64,000 nt of DNA from CAZSVE01 sp964610175 (GCA_964610175.1 CAZSVE010000002.1:1-64000); one strand, 5' to 3'. Counted from the first letter of the stretch, positions 10,379-20,261 are shown. Notes: generated by a model from the letters alone, not told the origin. Translations and numbers: made by a program.

Positions 10379-10472
10379 AAGGATCTCTTACCTATGGCAC
10401 GGGCCCCTGCCTGTTTTTTGGCATTTCTCTCCCTAAAATCGTTTTCCATCGGTAAAGCGAAAAGACGATCCC

Positions 10473-11288
10473 ATGAACAAAGCGGCAAAGATAATGCAAA
10501 CGCATAAGGTAGCGACGGACCAGCCAATTATCGGCTTTTCCGGCATCCACCTTCGGATCGGCGGTGTCGGAATACTCACCGATGTGTCTTTCGACGTGCG
10601 CAGGCGTGAAATCCTGGCCATTATCGGCCCTAATGGCGCAGGCAAGTCGTCCATGCTGAATATCATCAATGGATTTTATAAGCCGACGAGCGGCCTGATC
10701 ACCTTTCTAGGGGAGGCGCGGAGCACCATGACCCCTTCTTACGCAGCCAGAAATGGGATTGCTCGTACCTTTCAAAATATTGCGCTTTTCAAGGGGATGA
10801 GCACGCTGGACAATTTGATGACTGGGCGGCTGCTTAAGATGAGACAGAATATGTTCATGCAGGCACTATATTTCGGATCGGCTCGACGTGAAGAGATCGA
10901 ACACCGCAAAGTGGTAGAAGATGTCATCGATTTCTTGGAGATTCAGGCCATTCGCCGCACGCCTGTGGGTCATTTGCCTTATGGTTTGCAAAAGCGGGTA
11001 GAGTTCGGGCGGGCCCTCGCCATGGAGCCCGATATCTTGTTGCTGGACGAACCCATGGCTGGCATGAATGTAGAAGAAAAGCAGGATATGAGCCGGTTTA
11101 TTCTTGATGTGAGTTCTGAATTTGGTACTACCATCGTACTCATCGAACATGACATGGGGGTGGTGATGGATATTTCCGATCGCGTGGTTGTACTCGATTA
11201 CGGACGCAAGATCGGTGATGGCGCACCGGATGATATCCGCAATGATCAGGAAGTAATTAATGCCTATCTCGGTGTCAGCTACGAGTAG
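10473..11288 (+). CDS. livG: ABC transporter ATPase, branched-chain amino acid type (LivG-like)
   Basis: A 271-residue ABC ATPase of the LivG family, which normally powers high-affinity uptake of branched-chain amino acids, amides or urea together with LivF, LivH and LivM. Visible motifs are Walker A GPNGAGKS (residues 52-59), Q-loop TFQNIALF, signature LPYGLQKRVEFGRAL, Walker B ILLLDEP, the family hallmark MAGMN, and H-loop VLIEHDMGVVMDISDRV. The C-terminal VINAYLG is typical of LivG. No permease, binding protein or LivF gene lies beside it, which is unusual; the partners may be elsewhere or lost. The start is uncertain: ATG 10494 is an alternative. Confidence 0.82.
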   Translation: MNKAAKIMQTHKVATDQPIIGFSGIHLRIGGVGILTDVSFDVRRREILAIIGPNGAGKSSMLNIINGFYKPTSGLITFLGEARSTMTPSYAARNGIARTFQNIALFKGMSTLDNLMTGRLLKMRQNMFMQALYFGSARREEIEHRKVVEDVIDFLEIQAIRRTPVGHLPYGLQKRVEFGRALAMEPDILLLDEPMAGMNVEEKQDMSRFILDVSSEFGTTIVLIEHDMGVVMDISDRVVVLDYGRKIGDGAPDDIRNDQEVINAYLGVSYE

Positions 11289-11677
11289 TGTGCCATTTTC
11301 TTGAGGTTTCCCTTGTGGATGGTTCCCGGAGATGGAACAAAGTGGAACAATCGGATGCCATGGTAATGAAGGAAGGTTTTCTACCATCTTGGCGCTGCTA
11401 TTTTGGCAAGGAAAACATTCGGTAACTGGGGCTGTTCGGTTCCCCACTGGTAACAGCACTTCATCCAATCCTGTCCCGCTGAGTGGACCATATATGCATT
11501 GCGGGATGGACCGCATATAAGATGGTCTTGACTACGCCGGATTGGAGAGTTGGCGAGCAAACATTGAGCTTGTTCATTGAGCTTGTTGCATATTGATCCT
11601 ATCATTCTTCCAATGAGTTCGATCCTGGAATAACAGGGTCTCCCTTTCTATTACCATCAAGTAAACGGAGTAATCTC
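11289..11677. other. Spacer between livG-like gene and peroxiredoxin
   Basis: About 390 bp without a gene. A perfect 13-bp tandem duplication (CATTGAGCTTGTT twice, 11562-11587) is the only structure noticed. A GGAG ribosome site precedes the peroxiredoxin start. Confidence 0.5.
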
Positions 11678-12277
11678 ATGAGTGTACTCGTCACAAAACC
11701 GGCCCCGGATTTTACGACTACCGCCGTTATGCCCGACAACAGTTTCAAGGAAGATTTCAAGCTTTCCGATTGCCGAGGTAAATATGTGGTGCTGTTTTTT
11801 TACCCACTGGATTTTACTTTCGTTTGTCCTTCCGAGATCATCGCCTTCGATCATCGTCTGGATGAATTCAAATCACGCAATGTAGAGGTAATCGGCGTTT
11901 CCATCGATTCTCATTTTTCTCACTTGGCCTGGAAGAATACCCCCATCGATAAAGGGGGTATCGGCAACGTTCAGTATCCGCTGGTGGCCGATATTTCCAA
12001 GGAGATTACTAAAATGTACGACGTGGAAACTGTCCCCGGTATTGCCTTACGGGGTTCTTTCCTCATCGACAAGGAAGGTATCGTGCGCCATCAGATTGTC
12101 AATGACTTGCCGCTGGGACGTAATATCGACGAAATGCTGCGTCTCATCGATGCCCTGCAGTTTACCGAGGAACATGGAGAAGTTTGCCCCGCGGGTTGGC
12201 AGAAAGGAAAACCAGGCATGAAGGGCTCCACGGAGGGTGTGGCGGAGTACCTGGCGCAACACGCCGAAAAGCTTTGA
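11678..12277 (+). CDS. Typical 2-Cys peroxiredoxin (AhpC/TSA family)
   Basis: A 199-residue cytosolic thiol peroxidase that reduces hydrogen peroxide, organic peroxides and peroxynitrite. The peroxidatic Cys50 sits in the motif FTFVCPSE and the resolving Cys170 in GEVCPAGW, which defines the typical dimeric 2-Cys Prx1/AhpC class. Length and the C-terminal tail (EYLAQHAEKL) fit the class. The gene is monocistronic, with a strong hairpin about 30 bp downstream. No ahpF or thioredoxin partner is adjacent, so the reductant is probably the general thioredoxin system. Confidence 0.93.
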   Translation: MSVLVTKPAPDFTTTAVMPDNSFKEDFKLSDCRGKYVVLFFYPLDFTFVCPSEIIAFDHRLDEFKSRNVEVIGVSIDSHFSHLAWKNTPIDKGGIGNVQYPLVADISKEITKMYDVETVPGIALRGSFLIDKEGIVRHQIVNDLPLGRNIDEMLRLIDALQFTEEHGEVCPAGWQKGKPGMKGSTEGVAEYLAQHAEKL

Positions 12278-12306
12278 GGCAGCTTGTTCAAGTAGAAGTC
12301 TCCCTC

Positions 12307-12342
12307 TTTTTGTTCCCATGCCTATTCGGGATGGGAACAAAA
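12307..12342 (+). terminator. Hairpin terminator after peroxiredoxin gene
   Basis: TTTTGTTCCCATGCC pairs with GGGATGGGAACAAAA across a 5-base loop, with one mismatch in 15 pairs. The T-run and A-run flanks mean it could act in both directions. Confidence 0.75.
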
Positions 12343-12608
12343 GACCACGAAAGGCATGGCCTTCTCCCATGGTGGCGGTATTTTCCACATTGTTTTCCAG
12401 GTTACCCAACGCACTGGAATCATTACGGATAAGTCCAATTGGCTTGATAGAGATCCCATCGACAAGGTAACCGTTACGGTTGATGTGAAATTATTTATCA
12501 GCTTTTTATGGGCTACGAGCGTCAAGGCGCTCTTTAAATTGGTTACAGAAGAATTTAAACAACACAGGGTGAAAAAGACCTTGAAATCCATATCGAGTCG
12601 AGCACTAA

Positions 12609-14576
12609 ATGACTTCCATGAATCCCTCCCCCGAAGAGTTTTCCGGAACATCCTCCCTTGGAGAAGATGCGCCTCTTAGTAAATCCGCGCGACTGGACCC
12701 TGCCGTCGTTTCGCCCTTCCCTAATGCAAAAAAGGTTTACCTTACAGGTAGCAGGCCCGATATTCGCGTGCCTGTGCGCGAGATTCGCCTGACCGAAACC
12801 AAAGAAAAAGATCCTATCGAGGAGACTCTCCCTCCCGTGTACATTTACGATACCTCCGGTCCGTTTACCGACCCGGATGTATCCGTGGATATCCGTGCCG
12901 GGTTGTCTCCGCTGCGTGAAAAGTGGATAGCGGAAAGAGAGGATACGCGGGCATTGGAAGAAAATACTTCGATATACGGACGCCAACGCTCCACGGACCC
13001 TGCATTATCGGCATCGTGCTTTGTTCGTGCCCGCCCGCCACGCCGTGCCAAAGAGGGAAAAAACATAACCCAGATGCACTACGCCAAGCGTGGCGTGATT
13101 ACCCCTGAAATGGAGTTCGTCGCTATTCGGGAAAACATGTACGTCGAAACTGCGCGCAAATACATCGACTCATTGGAAAAACAGGGTGTGCTGATGCAAC
13201 ACAGGGGAGAAAGCTTTGGTGCCTCGATTCCCGACACGATTACGGCGGAATTCGTTCGCGACGAAGTGGCACGCGGACGGGCCATTATCCCGGCCAACAT
13301 CAATCACCCGGAAGTGGAACCAATGATCATCGGGCGTAATTTCCTGGTAAAAATCAATGCCAATATCGGAAATTCGGCCCTCGGTTCCTCTATCGCGGAA
13401 GAAGTCGACAAGATGGCTTGGGGGATTCGCTGGGGTGCCGATACCGTAATGGACCTTTCCACTGGCAAGGATATCCATGAAACCCGCGAGTGGATAATCC
13501 GCAATAGCCCTGTACCTATCGGCACTGTGCCTATCTATCAGGCCCTGGAAAAGGTCGATGGAAATCCGGAAGATCTGTCATGGGAGATATTCCGCGACAC
13601 CTTGATAGAACAGGCGGAACAAGGCGTGGATTATTTTACGATCCATGCGGGTGTATTGCTGCGTTACGTGCCGCTTACCGCCCGCCGTTTGGCAGGCATC
13701 GTTTCCCGTGGTGGTTCCATCATGGCAAAGTGGTGCCTGGCTCACCACAAGGAAAGTTTTTTATATACCCGGTTCGAAGAAATCTGCGAAATCATGAAAG
13801 CCTATGACGTGGCTTTCTCGTTGGGTGACGGTATGCGTCCGGGTTCCATTGCTGACGCTAATGACGCCGCCCAGTTTGCAGAGCTCGATACCCTGGGGGA
13901 ATTGACGAAGATCGCCTGGAAGCACGACGTGCAAACCATCATCGAAGGTCCGGGTCATATTCCCATGCATCTCATCAAGGAAAACATGGACAGACAGCTC
14001 GAAGTCTGTGGCGAAGCACCTTTTTATACATTGGGGCCATTGGTCACCGACATCGCTCCAGGCTACGATCATCTGACATCCGGTATCGGTGCCGCATTGA
14101 TCGGCTGGTATGGAACCGCCATGCTGTGCTACGTAACCCCCAAGGAGCACCTGGGATTGCCGAACCGGGATGATGTCAAGGAGGGGATCATTGCCTACAA
14201 GATAGCAGCCCATGCCGCCGATCTTGCCAAGGGACACCCTGGCACGCAGATACGCGACAATATCTTATCCAAGGCACGCTTTGAATTCCGATGGGATGAT
14301 CAATTCAATCTGGGTTTCGATCCCGACAGGGCCCGGGCGTTTCACGACGAAACGCTTCCCCATCAATCGGCCAAGGCTGCCCATTTCTGTTCCATGTGCG
14401 GCCCCCAATTTTGCGCAATGAAGATTACCCAGGATGTTCGGGAATTTGCTGAAAAGGAAGGCATTGGGAGCATCCAGGAGGCGCTAAAAAAAGGAATGCA
14501 TGACAAGGCCAGGGAATTTGTCGAACGGGGCGGGAGAATTTACCAAGAGGCAGAAGGAACCATGGGAGATTCGTGA
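12609..14576 (+). CDS. thiC: Phosphomethylpyrimidine synthase ThiC
   Basis: Radical-SAM enzyme that converts aminoimidazole ribotide into HMP-phosphate, the pyrimidine half of thiamine. The 655-residue protein has the ThiC-associated N-terminal domain (about 20-110) and the catalytic barrel, ending with the characteristic [4Fe-4S] motif CX2CX4C (Cys594, Cys597, Cys602, CSMCGPQFC). Internal blocks such as YAKRGVITPEMEF, MDLSTG and EGPGHIPMHLI are diagnostic. It is a single gene followed by a strong terminator. The 330-bp leader shows no TPP riboswitch core, unlike most thiC genes. Two in-frame ATGs near the 5' end make the exact start uncertain by three codons. Confidence 0.97.
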   Translation: MTSMNPSPEEFSGTSSLGEDAPLSKSARLDPAVVSPFPNAKKVYLTGSRPDIRVPVREIRLTETKEKDPIEETLPPVYIYDTSGPFTDPDVSVDIRAGLSPLREKWIAEREDTRALEENTSIYGRQRSTDPALSASCFVRARPPRRAKEGKNITQMHYAKRGVITPEMEFVAIRENMYVETARKYIDSLEKQGVLMQHRGESFGASIPDTITAEFVRDEVARGRAIIPANINHPEVEPMIIGRNFLVKINANIGNSALGSSIAEEVDKMAWGIRWGADTVMDLSTGKDIHETREWIIRNSPVPIGTVPIYQALEKVDGNPEDLSWEIFRDTLIEQAEQGVDYFTIHAGVLLRYVPLTARRLAGIVSRGGSIMAKWCLAHHKESFLYTRFEEICEIMKAYDVAFSLGDGMRPGSIADANDAAQFAELDTLGELTKIAWKHDVQTIIEGPGHIPMHLIKENMDRQLEVCGEAPFYTLGPLVTDIAPGYDHLTSGIGAALIGWYGTAMLCYVTPKEHLGLPNRDDVKEGIIAYKIAAHAADLAKGHPGTQIRDNILSKARFEFRWDDQFNLGFDPDRARAFHDETLPHQSAKAAHFCSMCGPQFCAMKITQDVREFAEKEGIGSIQEALKKGMHDKAREFVERGGRIYQEAEGTMGDS

Positions 14577-14621
14577 TTCCTGGTTGGTGTCCCAACCTCG
14601 CATATCTGGAGCCAAAATTTC

Positions 14622-14669
14622 GGGGGCTGTTTTGGATAATCGATTTTATCCAGGGCAGTCCCCTTTTTT
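14622..14669 (+). terminator. Rho-independent terminator of thiC
   Basis: A two-part stem: GGGGGCTG with CAGTCCCC (8 pairs including one G-U) enclosing GGATAA/TTATCC, followed directly by T6. It lies 46 bp after the thiC stop. Confidence 0.85.
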
Positions 14670-14724
14670 ATCCGAATGAGGTTCGATAAGGGTAGTGGAA
14701 AATTCCGAGTCCAAATAAAAACCC

Positions 14725-14844
14725 AGCCAAGCTTCGCCTCGAACCGACAAGGCATGATTCAGTATTGGTAAAGTAAAATTGGTGCTTTGTAAAACTCGAC
14801 TCATCAACGATAGCTGATTTGTTTATTTTCGGGAAATAAATAAA
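14725..14844 (+). repeat. Family-A dispersed repeat, copy 5
   Basis: Copy with a short internal insertion near its right end (AACGATAGCTGATTTG segment), ending GGGAAATAAATAAA. It lies downstream of the thiC terminator. Confidence 0.82.
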
Positions 14845-15078
14845 AACGATAATAATACAAACCCAGATGCTGAGTTTTAATAGCAACGGATGGAATAATT
14901 GGATTTCAATCTCCTGTTTCGTTGGTTCATGGCTAGTGGCCTTGGTGGGACAGTTTCAGAGAAACGATGCAACGAAACGACGTCGATTTGCTGTTTCCGG
15001 GTGGGGAAATATAAAAATCCGAGTTTATTATTTTAAATTTTTATCACCGTAGAATAATCGCAAGTTCAAAATAAAATC

Positions 15079-16476
15079 ATGGCAAGTACTCTTTGGATAG
15101 CACCCTATACACGTTCAGAGAACCAACTCTCGATATCTTTTGGTATTGACGATCTCCGTTTTTCGACTTCATACTGGTATAACGATGTCAGCTTGATTGA
15201 ACTCGAACATCGATTCGGTATCGAGTATATGGAAAAGATCTATTTTCATATCATTGCTTTCGAAGCAAATAAATTGGTCAGCCTAAAGCCGGATTTATTC
15301 CATTTAGGTGTGTTCGAAAAATACCACACACCGGAATTCGAGAAACTGTGGCTGGATATTCAAAGGAATGTTTGGGGACAATGGCGATATGAAAACAATC
15401 TACCCGATTATTCCGGTCCACGTCTTTCGGGCCGAGCTGCCAAGCGGGCTTCGAACTGTGTTCAAGTAGATGAAAATAATCGGGAGATACTTCTTTTCTG
15501 CGGCGGCGGAAAGGATAGTCTGGTTTCTCTAAGGATTTTGGACAGAGCGGGCTTCCCTTATTCGACATGTGCCTATTCGAATTCCATTTATGGCCAGTCA
15601 GGCCATCAGCATCGATTGATAGGATCCCTATTGGATACCGCTAATCCGAAAAGGCAACATAAAATTTGGATCCATGAGGATTTTTTGGATAGTCCCGTAA
15701 TAGAACTAACCAAAAAAAGACACCAAATAGTATCGATAACGGCGGCGGAAACACCAAGTTCCATCTTTGCTTCTCTACCAATCGTCCTACAACACAATTA
15801 TCGTTATATCGGTCTTGGGCATGAACGTAGCGCGGATTTCCCCAATTTGATCTGGGAACGAACCGGAGAGGCGATTAATCATCAATGGGGTAAATCCACC
15901 GAAGCGGAAAAGTTACTCAATACTTACCTTCGCGATCACCTGATTTCCAATTGTCAATATTTTAGTTTACTGAAACCGATTTATGATATCGTTATTTTTA
16001 ATTTACTAAGACAGGATTTGATAAGTGTACCTTTTACACACTCCTGCAATACCATAAAACCGTGGTGTAAAAAATGCGCCAAATGCGCCTATGTATGGTT
16101 GAACTATATGGCTTATTTACCGATTCCGCTAATTGATGGAATGTTCCGCGATAATCTATTCGATATACTGGAAAATCAGCTTTGGTTCAGGCAATTATTG
16201 GGACTCGAAGGTCACACACCCTTTGAGTGTATCGGTCAAATCGATGAATCCCGGCTGGCTTTCGCGCTCTGCCGCAGTAAGGGACTTACCGGTAAGGCAA
16301 TGAGAATGTTTGTCGAGGAAGTCAAGGGCTTCGATATCGATTCATCCATAAACGAGTATACGACCGTAGATTACGATTATCCTTTGATCCCACCGGAAAT
16401 AGCGAACGGAATTTTGCCTCTAATGGAAGCGGGGGCAGAAAATAGTAAAGAGTATCTAAAGGATCTTTTATCATAA
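15079..16476 (+). CDS. PP-loop ATP-pyrophosphatase family protein, MurL-like
   Basis: A 465-residue enzyme with an N-type ATP-pyrophosphatase loop CGGGKDS (residues 141-147) and a likely zinc site of four Cys (323, 330, 333, 336). Other conserved-looking blocks are ERSA (249), NHQW (267-270), YFSLLKP and PFECIG. From memory, this set matches MurL of Xanthomonas, which uses ATP (to AMP and PPi) to epimerise the terminal L-Glu of UDP-MurNAc-L-Ala-L-Glu to D-Glu for peptidoglycan. The match is to motifs rather than an alignment, so a different ATP-dependent role is possible. No murD or other wall gene is adjacent. The gene is monocistronic and rather AT-rich compared with thiC. Confidence 0.6.
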   Translation: MASTLWIAPYTRSENQLSISFGIDDLRFSTSYWYNDVSLIELEHRFGIEYMEKIYFHIIAFEANKLVSLKPDLFHLGVFEKYHTPEFEKLWLDIQRNVWGQWRYENNLPDYSGPRLSGRAAKRASNCVQVDENNREILLFCGGGKDSLVSLRILDRAGFPYSTCAYSNSIYGQSGHQHRLIGSLLDTANPKRQHKIWIHEDFLDSPVIELTKKRHQIVSITAAETPSSIFASLPIVLQHNYRYIGLGHERSADFPNLIWERTGEAINHQWGKSTEAEKLLNTYLRDHLISNCQYFSLLKPIYDIVIFNLLRQDLISVPFTHSCNTIKPWCKKCAKCAYVWLNYMAYLPIPLIDGMFRDNLFDILENQLWFRQLLGLEGHTPFECIGQIDESRLAFALCRSKGLTGKAMRMFVEEVKGFDIDSSINEYTTVDYDYPLIPPEIANGILPLMEAGAENSKEYLKDLLS

Positions 16477-16579
16477 TCCTGCATGGGTAGTTACCATATT
16501 CAGTTCGTTACCCGTGAAATCTTGAGCAGAATGTCGAAGAAAGTTTAGAGAAAGAAAAATGCGTCTTTATAATCATGAC

Positions 16580-16690
16580 TAGCGAAGCTTCGCCTCGAAC
16601 CGATGGTAAAGCATGGTTTTGTATTAGTGGAAAAATTAGCATTTTGCAAAACTTGGCTTATTTACGAAGGTGAGCAGGAAATGAACAAAA
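16580..16690 (+). repeat. Family-A dispersed repeat, copy 6
   Basis: Near-complete copy downstream of the MurL-like gene. The central hairpin is AAAAT-TAGC-ATTTT. Confidence 0.87.
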
Positions 16691-16753
16691 TATATAGGCG
16701 TTTTTCAAAACTTAAGCTTTTTCCACTTCTTAGTTCCGGCTATGCTGGATTGG

Positions 16754-16840
16754 GTATTGGAAAAACAAGGATTCCGACAAAGCCGGTGCGCGCGCCAAAA
16801 CCGACTCCGCTTCAGTCTTGGCGCGAAGCACTAACATGTT
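16754..16840 (+). repeat. Family-B repeat, copy 1
   Basis: An 87-bp segment from GTATTGGAAAAACAAGG to CTAACATGTT that recurs at 37091-37176, with its last 40 bases almost identical (CGCTTCAGTCTTGGCGCGAAG). It lies 63 bp from family-A copy 6 and directly before the 3' end of the fusion gene. Confidence 0.75.
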
Positions 16841-16847
16841 TTCGATC

Positions 16848-19800
16848 CTATTTGCATGGCAGGAAGCGTATTGTGGTTTCCATCTCCACCAAAACCTCCT
16901 CGAGGGCCTTGACGGTGTCATCGATATCGGCTTCCGTGGTTCGACTGGAAAGTGAAAATCTCACGGCACAATGCGCGTCTTCTCGCGCCAATCCCATGGC
17001 GAGCAGGACATGCGATGGATCCGGCGAACCGGTTTTGCAGGCCGAGGCCGAGGAAAGCATGATGCCTTTTTGATCCAATGCGACAACCAAGGATTCGCCC
17101 CGTAATGCAGGCAACGTCAAATTGAGTGTATTGGGCAGACGTTGTTCCGGATGCCCGTTTAAACGGGCATTGGGTATCAGGCGAGCAATTCGTGTGTGTA
17201 ATTTATCCCGCAACCCGGCTACTTTTTCCATATGAGGCATTTCTTTCAAAACGACTTCGGCGGCCTTTCCGATGCCTACGATGGCGGATACGTTTTCGGT
17301 TCCGGCGTGGAGAGCCATTTCCTGTTTTCCACCATGGATCAACGGCTCGAGTTTGATGCCCTTTCGGGAAAACAGAACACCAACCCCTTTGGGACCATGA
17401 AATTTATGTCCCGATAAAGTGAGTAGATCGACTCCTAATTCATTGACATCGATATGGATTTTTCCCGTTGCCTGCACTGCATCGCAATGAAATAACACGC
17501 CACGTGCCTTGCTGATCGCGGCCAAATCCTTGATGGGCAATATGGTCCCTACTTCATTGTTGGCCAACATCATGGAGACAAGGATGGTGTCGTCTCTAAT
17601 GGCGGCCTCGAGCCGACGGGGGTCGAGCCAGCCTTGTTCATCCACGGCCAAATAGGTGACCCGATAGCCGACTTTTTCGAGAAAGCGACAACTATTCAGG
17701 ATGGCCGGATGTTCTATGGTCGTGGTGACGATATGCTTGCCCTTGTCGGCATAGGAAAAGGCCACCCCTTTGATGGCGAGGTTGTCTGCTGCCGAACCAC
17801 CACCAGTGAATAAGATCCGCCGCGGACGACAGTGGATCAGCCGAGCAACCCGGCGCCGTGCGGTCTCGATAGCCTCTCGCGCGTTGCGTCCTGACTCATG
17901 GAGACTCGATGGATTGCCGAAGTACGTATTCAGATAAGGCAACATGGCTTCCCGTACTTCGGGAGCAAGTTGGGTGGTTGCGTTGTTATCGAGATAAATC
18001 TTTTTCTTTGGTCTGACGTTGGCAGGTGTTATCGGAATGGTACGGTAATTTTCCCGGATTTTATCTTTTCCGCCTTTGGATTCTCCACCCTCCACTTTGA
18101 CGACATCGCATAACAGACATTTGTAGACGGGGAAACCGGATATCTCATCGTAGTTGTCGAGGTCGGTCAACAAATTGACGTTGGATTCCTGCCATGCCTT
18201 GGGACCAACAGGGCCTCCTCCTCCCATATTGGCTTCGATGGCCCCCCGAACGATATCGTCGGTTACACGTGCCCGAAAGGGCACATTCCCACGCCGGGTA
18301 CGTACTTCGACTCGATCGCCGGTGGAAATTTGTCGGAGTGCGGCATCGGCTGTATTGATATCGACCTGGGGTTCCGGACTATCTTTGCATAATCCTTCTA
18401 TGCCGTGGTGTTGGGAGCGAAAATCGGTTTGAATTCGCGCACCGGAGTTGAATACCAACGGAAATTGTCTGGCTAGTGCCGGATCGGCAACGGGGCCTTC
18501 CTTGGGTTCTGTGTATTTGGGCAATGGTTCATAACCGTAGTCTTCCAAGATGGTGGACCAAATTTCGAATTTTTCGGTGGGAGTATCGAAACCAGGTTTG
18601 TTGTCCGGACGGCAATTTCCCTTTTCCCATTTTTTGTATTCCATTATCGGAGTCGGAATTTTTACCCATCCCCCCGCCTTTCGCACTTGTTCCAACGTAA
18701 AACCGGAACCTTCCAAGACGTGGTCGAGAACGGCTTCCTCGGTTTGGGGGTAGAGGTGACCATAGCCCATGCGATCTGCCAGATTGGCCATGATTAGGTA
18801 ATCGTTTCGGGCCTCGCCTACCGGTGGGATCAATTTTTCGCGAAGGCGAAAGATAGGGCCATAGCTCATGTAGGAGTCGATCTCGAACATGGTGGTGCTC
18901 GGCAAGACGATATCGGCGTATTTGGCGTCGGCAGTCAGTTGGCGATCGATACTGACGACAAAATCCAGTTTGGCCAGGGTTTTTTCCCAACGTTGAGTCT
19001 CAGGCCAGGATGTCAAAAGAGAAGCACCATGAATAATCAGACCTTTGATGGGGTATGGTTCTCCCGTAAGGACGGAATCCACCAAGCCGATGGCATGGGA
19101 TTCCTCCCGATAGTGGGTATAAAGCGGGAAACGATCCCGGGCAATGGCCCGATCGATATTGGGATTTCCGATGTTACCGCTTCGATTGATCGGGAAGTAA
19201 TTGTCAAGACTGGAAAGGCATAGTCCACCCGGAACATCCAGTTGACCGGCTATAGCCCAGATCGTCAATACGGCGCGGATCGCTTGAACCCCACTATTGG
19301 AATATTCCAATCCGGTGTACATTACCGGTGCGGCGCCGGTGGCATGGCTAATTTTATAGGCTAGCTCATAAATGGTCTCGGCGGGTACTCCAGTGATGGT
19401 CTCCACCACCTCGGGCCGAAAATGTTGCGTGTAAGTGGCCAATTCATCGAAACCATGTGTCCATTGTTCGACGAAGGCCTCATCGTGAAGCTCTTCATCA
19501 ATCATGGCCTGGAGGATGCCCAAGGCGAGCGCCCCATCGGTACCGGGACGGATGGGTATCCATTGGGCGTTGGTTCGTTCTACCGTCTCGGTACGGCGTG
19601 GATCGATCACAATAACCGATGCACCTCGCTTAACGGCCGCCTCCAGGCGATGCATATCCAACGGTGGCGAATCGGTTGCCGGGTTCGCTCCCCAGACAAT
19701 CAGTAAACTGGCGTTTTCTATATCGGAAAAGGTATTACTCCACATGCGCCCAAAGGTAACGTGGGGCGCTATCATGGCGAACGACACGTAACATAGTGCT

Positions 19801-20261
19801 CCGACCCCCATCGTGTTTGGAGAGCCGAATGGAAATAACACGCTGGAAGCCGAGGATGGAGCAACCCCTTTCGGCTGAAATATGTCGCAACATGACAATT
19901 CGAAAGTACCACGACCGGTATATATGGAAACCGCTTCGGGACCGGCCTCGTTTTTAATGCGATTCAGGTTCTCGACGATAATATCGTAGGCTTGATCCCA
20001 AGAGATGCGCTCGAACTCATAACTACCTTTCGGACCAACTCGGCGCATCGGATATCTCAACCGATTTTCGGAATAGATGATCTCGGGAGCATGTTGCCCC
20101 CGGCGACAAATCATTCCCAAGGGATGATCCGGATCGGCGGAGATATCGATTATTTTGTCGTCAGCAATCGTCGCATTTACCCAGCAACCTGCAGGACATA
20201 TTCCGCAAATACCTTTTGTTTTCCTTGTTTGTCCGTTGGATTGCGTTCCACTCGTACCCAT
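16848..20261 (-). CDS. Molybdopterin oxidoreductase fused to a NifS/IscS-type cysteine desulfurase
   Basis: A 1,137-residue two-domain protein. Residues 1 to about 740 are a Mo/W-bisPGD oxidoreductase: [4Fe-4S] ligands Cys19, Cys22, Cys26 and Cys52 (CX2CX3CX25C), a probable Mo-ligand Cys157 in GVGALCYVS, and a C-terminal molydopterin dinucleotide-binding domain (about 600-735). Residues about 752-1137 are a complete PLP cysteine desulfurase: YLDNNATT start, PLP Lys953 in SGHKFHGPKG, and persulfide Cys1075 in SSASACKTG. The junction is one continuous frame with no stop. The start has an AAGGGG ribosome site. There is no signal peptide, so it is cytosolic. It lies 82 bp after egtD on the same strand. 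I infer a sulfur-inserting Mo enzyme, possibly making ergothioneine from hercynine. The alternative is a dehydrogenase with a built-in desulfurase to sulfurate its own Mo centre. Confidence 0.9.
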   Translation of the reverse strand: MGTSGTQSNGQTRKTKGICGICPAGCWVNATIADDKIIDISADPDHPLGMICRRGQHAPEIIYSENRLRYPMRRVGPKGSYEFERISWDQAYDIIVENLNRIKNEAGPEAVSIYTGRGTFELSCCDIFQPKGVAPSSASSVLFPFGSPNTMGVGALCYVSFAMIAPHVTFGRMWSNTFSDIENASLLIVWGANPATDSPPLDMHRLEAAVKRGASVIVIDPRRTETVERTNAQWIPIRPGTDGALALGILQAMIDEELHDEAFVEQWTHGFDELATYTQHFRPEVVETITGVPAETIYELAYKISHATGAAPVMYTGLEYSNSGVQAIRAVLTIWAIAGQLDVPGGLCLSSLDNYFPINRSGNIGNPNIDRAIARDRFPLYTHYREESHAIGLVDSVLTGEPYPIKGLIIHGASLLTSWPETQRWEKTLAKLDFVVSIDRQLTADAKYADIVLPSTTMFEIDSYMSYGPIFRLREKLIPPVGEARNDYLIMANLADRMGYGHLYPQTEEAVLDHVLEGSGFTLEQVRKAGGWVKIPTPIMEYKKWEKGNCRPDNKPGFDTPTEKFEIWSTILEDYGYEPLPKYTEPKEGPVADPALARQFPLVFNSGARIQTDFRSQHHGIEGLCKDSPEPQVDINTADAALRQISTGDRVEVRTRRGNVPFRARVTDDIVRGAIEANMGGGGPVGPKAWQESNVNLLTDLDNYDEISGFPVYKCLLCDVVKVEGGESKGGKDKIRENYRTIPITPANVRPKKKIYLDNNATTQLAPEVREAMLPYLNTYFGNPSSLHESGRNAREAIETARRRVARLIHCRPRRILFTGGGSAADNLAIKGVAFSYADKGKHIVTTTIEHPAILNSCRFLEKVGYRVTYLAVDEQGWLDPRRLEAAIRDDTILVSMMLANNEVGTILPIKDLAAISKARGVLFHCDAVQATGKIHIDVNELGVDLLTLSGHKFHGPKGVGVLFSRKGIKLEPLIHGGKQEMALHAGTENVSAIVGIGKAAEVVLKEMPHMEKVAGLRDKLHTRIARLIPNARLNGHPEQRLPNTLNLTLPALRGESLVVALDQKGIMLSSASACKTGSPDPSHVLLAMGLAREDAHCAVRFSLSSRTTEADIDDTVKALEEVLVEMETTIRFLPCK

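Noticed and set aside
12356..12679. 107-codon frame overlapping the thiC start
   Set aside because: It overlaps the conserved thiC N-terminal region and has no features of its own.
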